Shown here piece by piece: positions 60,440-64,000 of a DNA stretch of 64,000 bases. A program made the position numbers and the translations under genes. Location of the stretch: assembly GCF_016863515.1 (NCBI RefSeq), contig NZ_BOPA01000018.1, positions 1-64,000 on the forward strand, given 5' to 3'. Positions within the stretch are counted from its first letter, which is position 1, and the number at the start of each line of letters is the position of its first letter. The DNA comes from Micromonospora gifhornensis. Lineage in GTDB: Bacteria; Actinomycetota; Actinomycetes; Mycobacteriales; Micromonosporaceae. Under the pieces are notes generated by a model that saw only the letters and a list, made by a program, of their open reading frames with translations, was not told where the DNA came from and did no database searches.

Positions 60440-62815
60440 ATGACGGTGACCCGGGAACAGGCGGGGCCGGAGCAACGCCGGCACGTGATGCAGGTGCGTA
60501 AACGCAACGGCGACACCGAGCCGGTGGATGTCAACAAGATCGTCAAGGCGGTGGAGCGCTGGGTCACCGACCTGGACGAGATCGACCCGTTGCGGGTGGC
60601 GACGAAGACGATAAGCGGCCTGTACGACGGTGCGACCACCGCCGAACTGGACAAGTTGTCGATCCAGACGGCCGCCGAACTGATCGGTGAGGAGCCGCAG
60701 TACTCCAGGCTCGCGGCGCGGCTGCTGGCCGCGTTCGTCGACAAGGAGGTACGCGGCCAGCAGGTGGCCAGCTTCAGCCAGTCCATCCGGTACGCCCACG
60801 GCCTGGGCCTGATCGGCGACGACACCGCCGCGTTCGTGGCCCGCAACGCCCGCAAGCTGGACGACGCCGTCGACCCGGCGGGGGACCTGCGGTTCGAGTA
60901 CTTCGGGCTACGCACCGTCGCCGACCGGTACCTGCTGCGGCACCCGCAGACCCGGCAGGTGGTGGAGACCCCGCAGTACTGGCTGCTGCGGGTCGCCTGC
61001 GGGCTGTCCCGGACACCCGGCGAGGCGATCGGCTTCTACCGGCTGATGTCCAGCCTGGCGTACCTGCCGAGCTCGCCGACGCTGTTCAACTCCGGCACCC
61101 GACACACCCAGATGTCGTCGTGTTTCCTCGTCGACTCGCCGCGCGACGAACTCGACTCGATCTACGAGCGCTACCACCAGGTGGCGAAGCTGTCGAAGTT
61201 CTCCGGTGGGATCGGCATCTCCTGGACCCGGGTGCGGGGTCGGGGGGCGCTGATCCGGGGCACCAACGGGCGCTCGAACGGCATCGTGCCGTTCCTCAAG
61301 ACCCTCGACGCCGGGGTGGCGGCGGTCAACCAGGGCGGCCGGCGCAAGGGTGCGGCCTGCGTCTACCTGGAGCCCTGGCACCCGGACATCGAGGAGTTCC
61401 TGGAGCTGCGGGACAACACCGGCGAGGAGTCGAGGCGTACGCACAACCTGAACCTGGCCAACTGGATCCCGGACGAGTTCATGCGCCGGGTGGAAGCCGA
61501 CGGCGACTGGTCGCTGATCGACCCCTCCGACGCGCCGGAGTTGCCCGACCTGTACGGCGAGGCGTTCGACGAGGCGTACCGGGCGGCGGAGAAGAAGGCG
61601 GTCCGCACGGTCAAGGCCCGCGACCTGTACGGGCGGATGATGCGCACCCTCGCGCAGACCGGCAACGGGTGGATGACGTTCAAGGACGCGGCCAACCGGC
61701 TGTCCAACCAGACCGGCGCACCGGGCAACACCATCCACCTGTCGAACCTGTGCACCGAGATCCTGGAGGTCAACAGCGACACCGAGACGGCGGTGTGCAA
61801 CCTCGGATCGATCAACCTGGCCGCGCACCTCACCGCGGACGGCATCGACTGGGACAAGCTGCGCGCGACCGTCCGCACCGCGGTGCTCTTCCTCGACCGG
61901 GTCATCGACATCAACTACTACCCGGCGCAGCAGGCGGCGGCGTCGAACCCGCGCTGGCGACCGGTCGGGCTCGGGCTGATGGGCTTGCAGGACGCCTTCT
62001 TCACCCTGCGCATGCCGTTCGACTCCACACCGGCCCGGGAACTGTCCAGCCGGGTGCAGGAGGAGATCCTGCTGACCGCCCTGGAGACCTCGGCGCAGCT
62101 CGCCCAGCGGTTCGGCCCGCACCCGGCGTACGCCGACACCCGCGCGGCGCGCGGTGAGCTGCACCCGGACCTGTGGGGCGCCGACGTCACCCAGGTGCAG
62201 CGGTGGACGGCGCTGCGCGAGACGATCGCCGCGCACGGCCTGCGGAACTCGCTGCTGGTGGCCATCGCGCCGACGGCCACCATCGCCTCGATCGCGGGTT
62301 GTTACGAGTGCATCGAGCCGCAGGTGTCCAACCTGTTCAAACGCGAGACGATGTCCGGGGAGTTCCTCCAGATCAACACCTACCTGGTACGCGAACTCAA
62401 GGCGCGAGGGCTGTGGACCGCGCCGATCCGCGAGCAGATCAAGCGCGCCGAAGGATCGGTGCAGGGCATCGCCGAGCTGCCCGAAGAGGTACGGGAGTTG
62501 TTCCGCACCGCGTGGGAGCTGCCGCAACGGGCGCTGATCGACCTGGCCGCCGCCCGTGCCCCGTTCATCGACCAGTCGCAGTCGCTGAACCTGTTCATGA
62601 GCGCGCCGACCATCGGCAAGCTCTCCTCGATGTACCTGTACGCCTGGAAGTCCGGGCTCAAGACCACCTACTACCTGCGCTCGCGACCCGCGACCCGCAT
62701 CCAGCAGGCCACCGTCGCCGTCACCCCGACCGTCACGCCGGTCGTCGCGGTGAGTGATGACGAAGCACTTGCCTGCTCCCTGGAGAATCCCGAAAGCTGC
62801 GAGGCCTGCCAGTGA
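60440..62815 (+). CDS. nrdA: Class Ia ribonucleoside-diphosphate reductase, alpha subunit
   Basis: A 791-residue catalytic subunit that reduces ribonucleoside diphosphates. N-terminal ATP-cone: MQVRKRNGDTEPVDVNKIV. Active-site parts: SSPTLFNSGT, SSCFLVDSPRDELD (first Cys), NLCTEILEVNSDTETAVCNLGSINL (thiyl and second Cys region, N-x-C-x-E), APTATIASIAGCYECIEP, and the C-terminal redox Cys tail SCEACQ. ATG 60440 follows GAGGAGGG. A class II NrdJ identity was considered because of the riboswitch, but the adjacent nrdB and the C-terminal tail support class Ia. Its stop overlaps nrdB (GTGA). Confidence 0.92.
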   Translation: MTVTREQAGPEQRRHVMQVRKRNGDTEPVDVNKIVKAVERWVTDLDEIDPLRVATKTISGLYDGATTAELDKLSIQTAAELIGEEPQYSRLAARLLAAFVDKEVRGQQVASFSQSIRYAHGLGLIGDDTAAFVARNARKLDDAVDPAGDLRFEYFGLRTVADRYLLRHPQTRQVVETPQYWLLRVACGLSRTPGEAIGFYRLMSSLAYLPSSPTLFNSGTRHTQMSSCFLVDSPRDELDSIYERYHQVAKLSKFSGGIGISWTRVRGRGALIRGTNGRSNGIVPFLKTLDAGVAAVNQGGRRKGAACVYLEPWHPDIEEFLELRDNTGEESRRTHNLNLANWIPDEFMRRVEADGDWSLIDPSDAPELPDLYGEAFDEAYRAAEKKAVRTVKARDLYGRMMRTLAQTGNGWMTFKDAANRLSNQTGAPGNTIHLSNLCTEILEVNSDTETAVCNLGSINLAAHLTADGIDWDKLRATVRTAVLFLDRVIDINYYPAQQAAASNPRWRPVGLGLMGLQDAFFTLRMPFDSTPARELSSRVQEEILLTALETSAQLAQRFGPHPAYADTRAARGELHPDLWGADVTQVQRWTALRETIAAHGLRNSLLVAIAPTATIASIAGCYECIEPQVSNLFKRETMSGEFLQINTYLVRELKARGLWTAPIREQIKRAEGSVQGIAELPEEVRELFRTAWELPQRALIDLAAARAPFIDQSQSLNLFMSAPTIGKLSSMYLYAWKSGLKTTYYLRSRPATRIQQATVAVTPTVTPVVAVSDDEALACSLENPESCEACQ

Positions 62816-63864
62816 CCACCGTCTCCGAATCCCACACCAGCACCGGCACCGGCTCGGGGGAGCAGCAGATGCTGCTCGACCCCGGCATGGACCTGACCCT
62901 GCGGCCGATGCGCTACCCGCAGTTCTTCGACCGCTTCAAGGACGCGATCAAGAACACCTGGACCGTCGAGGAGGTCGACCTGCACGCCGACCTCGCCGAC
63001 CTGGCCAAGCTCTCCCCGGCCGAACAGCACCTGGTGTCCCGGCTCGTCGCGTTCTTCGCCACCGGCGACACCATCGTCGCCAACAACCTGGTGCTCAACC
63101 TCTACCAGCACATCAACTCCCCGGAAGGCCGGCTCTACCTGTCCCGGCAACTGTTCGAGGAGGCGGTGCACGTCCAGTTCTACCTGAACCTGCTCGACAC
63201 CTACGTGCCCGACGAGAAGCAACGGTACGAGGCGTTCGCGGCGGTGGAGAACATCCCCTCGATCGCCCGCAAGGCCGAGTTCTGCTTCAAGTGGATCGAC
63301 TCGATCTTCGAGCTGCGGGAACTGAAGACCCGCGCCGACCGACGGGCGTTCCTGCTCAACCTGATCTGCTTCGCCGCCTGCATCGAAGGACTGTTCTTCT
63401 ACGGCGCCTTCGCCTACGTGTACTTCCTGCGCTCCCGAGGGCTGCTGCACGGGCTGGCCTCCGGCACCAACTGGGTGTTCCGTGACGAGTCGATGCACAT
63501 GGCCTTCGCCTTCGACGTGGTCGACACCGTACGCGCCGAGGAACCCGACCTCTTCGACGCCGAAATGGAGCAGCAGGTGCGCGACATGCTCGCCGAGGCG
63601 GTCGACTGCGAGGTCCAGTTCGCCGCCGACCTGCTGGAGCAGGGCGTCTCCGGCATGCCGCTGGCCGACATGCGCCAGTACCTGCAACACGTGGCCGACC
63701 GGCGGCTGGCGGTGCTCGGCATCGAACCGATGTACGGCTCGACGAACCCGTTCGCCTTCATGGAACTGCAGGACGTGCAGGAACTGTCCAACTTCTTCGA
63801 ACGCCGCGTCTCGGCCTACCAGGTCGGCGTCACCGGCACAGTGGCCTTCGACGACGACTTCTGA
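62812..63864 (+). CDS. nrdB: Class Ia ribonucleoside-diphosphate reductase, beta subunit
   Basis: A 350-residue ferritin-like radical subunit. Metal ligands appear in order: ATGDTIVANN (Asp), QLFEEAVHVQFY (Glu, His, with the radical Tyr four residues after the His), VENIPSIARKAEF (Glu region), ACIEGLFFYGAF (Glu), RDESMHMAF (Glu, His). The C-terminal VAFDDDF tail is the usual docking end. GTG 62812 overlaps the nrdA stop by four bases. An nrdS-type third gene, known in Streptomyces, is not present before the window ends. Confidence 0.93.
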   Translation: MTTVSESHTSTGTGSGEQQMLLDPGMDLTLRPMRYPQFFDRFKDAIKNTWTVEEVDLHADLADLAKLSPAEQHLVSRLVAFFATGDTIVANNLVLNLYQHINSPEGRLYLSRQLFEEAVHVQFYLNLLDTYVPDEKQRYEAFAAVENIPSIARKAEFCFKWIDSIFELRELKTRADRRAFLLNLICFAACIEGLFFYGAFAYVYFLRSRGLLHGLASGTNWVFRDESMHMAFAFDVVDTVRAEEPDLFDAEMEQQVRDMLAEAVDCEVQFAADLLEQGVSGMPLADMRQYLQHVADRRLAVLGIEPMYGSTNPFAFMELQDVQELSNFFERRVSAYQVGVTGTVAFDDDF

Positions 63865-63890
63865 TCCCGGTCTGATCCGATCCGCCGTTT

Positions 63891-63937
63891 CGGCGGTATG
63901 GCGGTCACCCACCCACCCGGATACCGCCATACCGCCG
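63891..63937 (+). terminator. Hairpin terminator after nrdB
   Basis: A perfect 15-bp stem (63891-63905 with 63923-63937) and 17-base loop begin 27 bases after the nrdB stop. No gene is seen from here to the window end. Confidence 0.85.
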
Positions 63938-64000
63938 GGAAGCGGCATTCCACATCCCCGCCAGACCCGTCGGCGCTGTAGGGGCGACTACGCGTCAGGC

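Noticed and set aside
60440..62815. Class II (NrdJ) identity suggested by the B12 riboswitch
   Set aside because: ATP-cone, C-terminal SCEAC tail and an overlapping nrdB gene with full metal ligands support class Ia.

Overview
The window is high-GC actinomycete DNA. Pervasive GTG starts, four-base ATGA/GTGA start-stop overlaps, ricin-type (RICIN/CBM13) and CBM2 modules on secreted enzymes, CUT1 sugar transporters without their own ATPase, and a cobalamin riboswitch in front of a class I ribonucleotide reductase all fit Micromonospora or a close relative in the Micromonosporaceae. This assignment is inference; no 16S or other marker gene is present. Most of the window is an accessory plant-polysaccharide and sugar-acid catabolism region that ends in the conserved nrdAB locus.

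Layout. (1) 1-260: the 3' end of a GH62 arabinofuranosidase and its terminator. (2) 264-14971: catabolic cluster A. It holds a decayed HAD phosphatase and a lactonase-like amidohydrolase, divergent from an M20 hydrolase, a Gfo/Idh oxidoreductase, a sugar ABC importer and a RhaM-like mutarotase. A second divergent block has a DgoD-like dehydratase opposite a TPP-dependent E1 alpha/beta pair, an SDR, an unusual nucleotide-cyclase-like/HTH regulator, a YciI protein and an unassigned glycosidase-like protein. Similar short motifs sit in both divergent promoter regions. (3) 14983-21819: cluster B. It holds a RICIN-feruloyl esterase, a GntR/FCD regulator, an SBP with two permeases and a second enolase-superfamily enzyme. 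The same putative operator core lies in the esterase and transporter promoters. (4) 21981-27431: miscellaneous genes (methyltransferase, DUF1801, small protein, PPOX-like protein, STAND NTPase with TPRs). (5) 27522-33875: two large secreted proteins, VWD-CBM2 and ThuA-PQQ-type dehydrogenase-PKD-lectin. (6) 34434-42463: an RbsA-type sugar ABC system, a psicose/tagatose epimerase-like isomerase and a beta-helix glycosidase with a lectin domain. (7) 42464-54344: redox and hydrolase genes, including a luciferase-like/FAD-oxidase fusion, two alpha/beta-hydrolase paralogues, a MarR-azoreductase pair, ACC deaminase with a GntR regulator, and a Ser/Thr kinase with a lectin ectodomain. (8) 54995-59858: a GH11 and a multidomain GH10 xylanase, convergent, with a common promoter motif and a broken SARP remnant between them. 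(9) 60073-63937: promoter, B12 riboswitch, nrdA, nrdB, terminator.

How the parts work together (inference). Secreted xylanases, GH62 arabinofuranosidase and feruloyl esterase would open arabinoxylan. Three ABC importers take up the oligomers and sugars; the two CUT1 systems would need a shared ATPase (MsiK type) encoded elsewhere. Cluster A contains enzymes for each step of a non-phosphorylative deoxysugar or sugar-acid route: mutarotase, NAD-dependent dehydrogenase, lactonase-like amidohydrolase, enolase-superfamily dehydratase, SDR, and an E1 pair with no E2/E3. This is the most promising candidate for an undescribed pathway.
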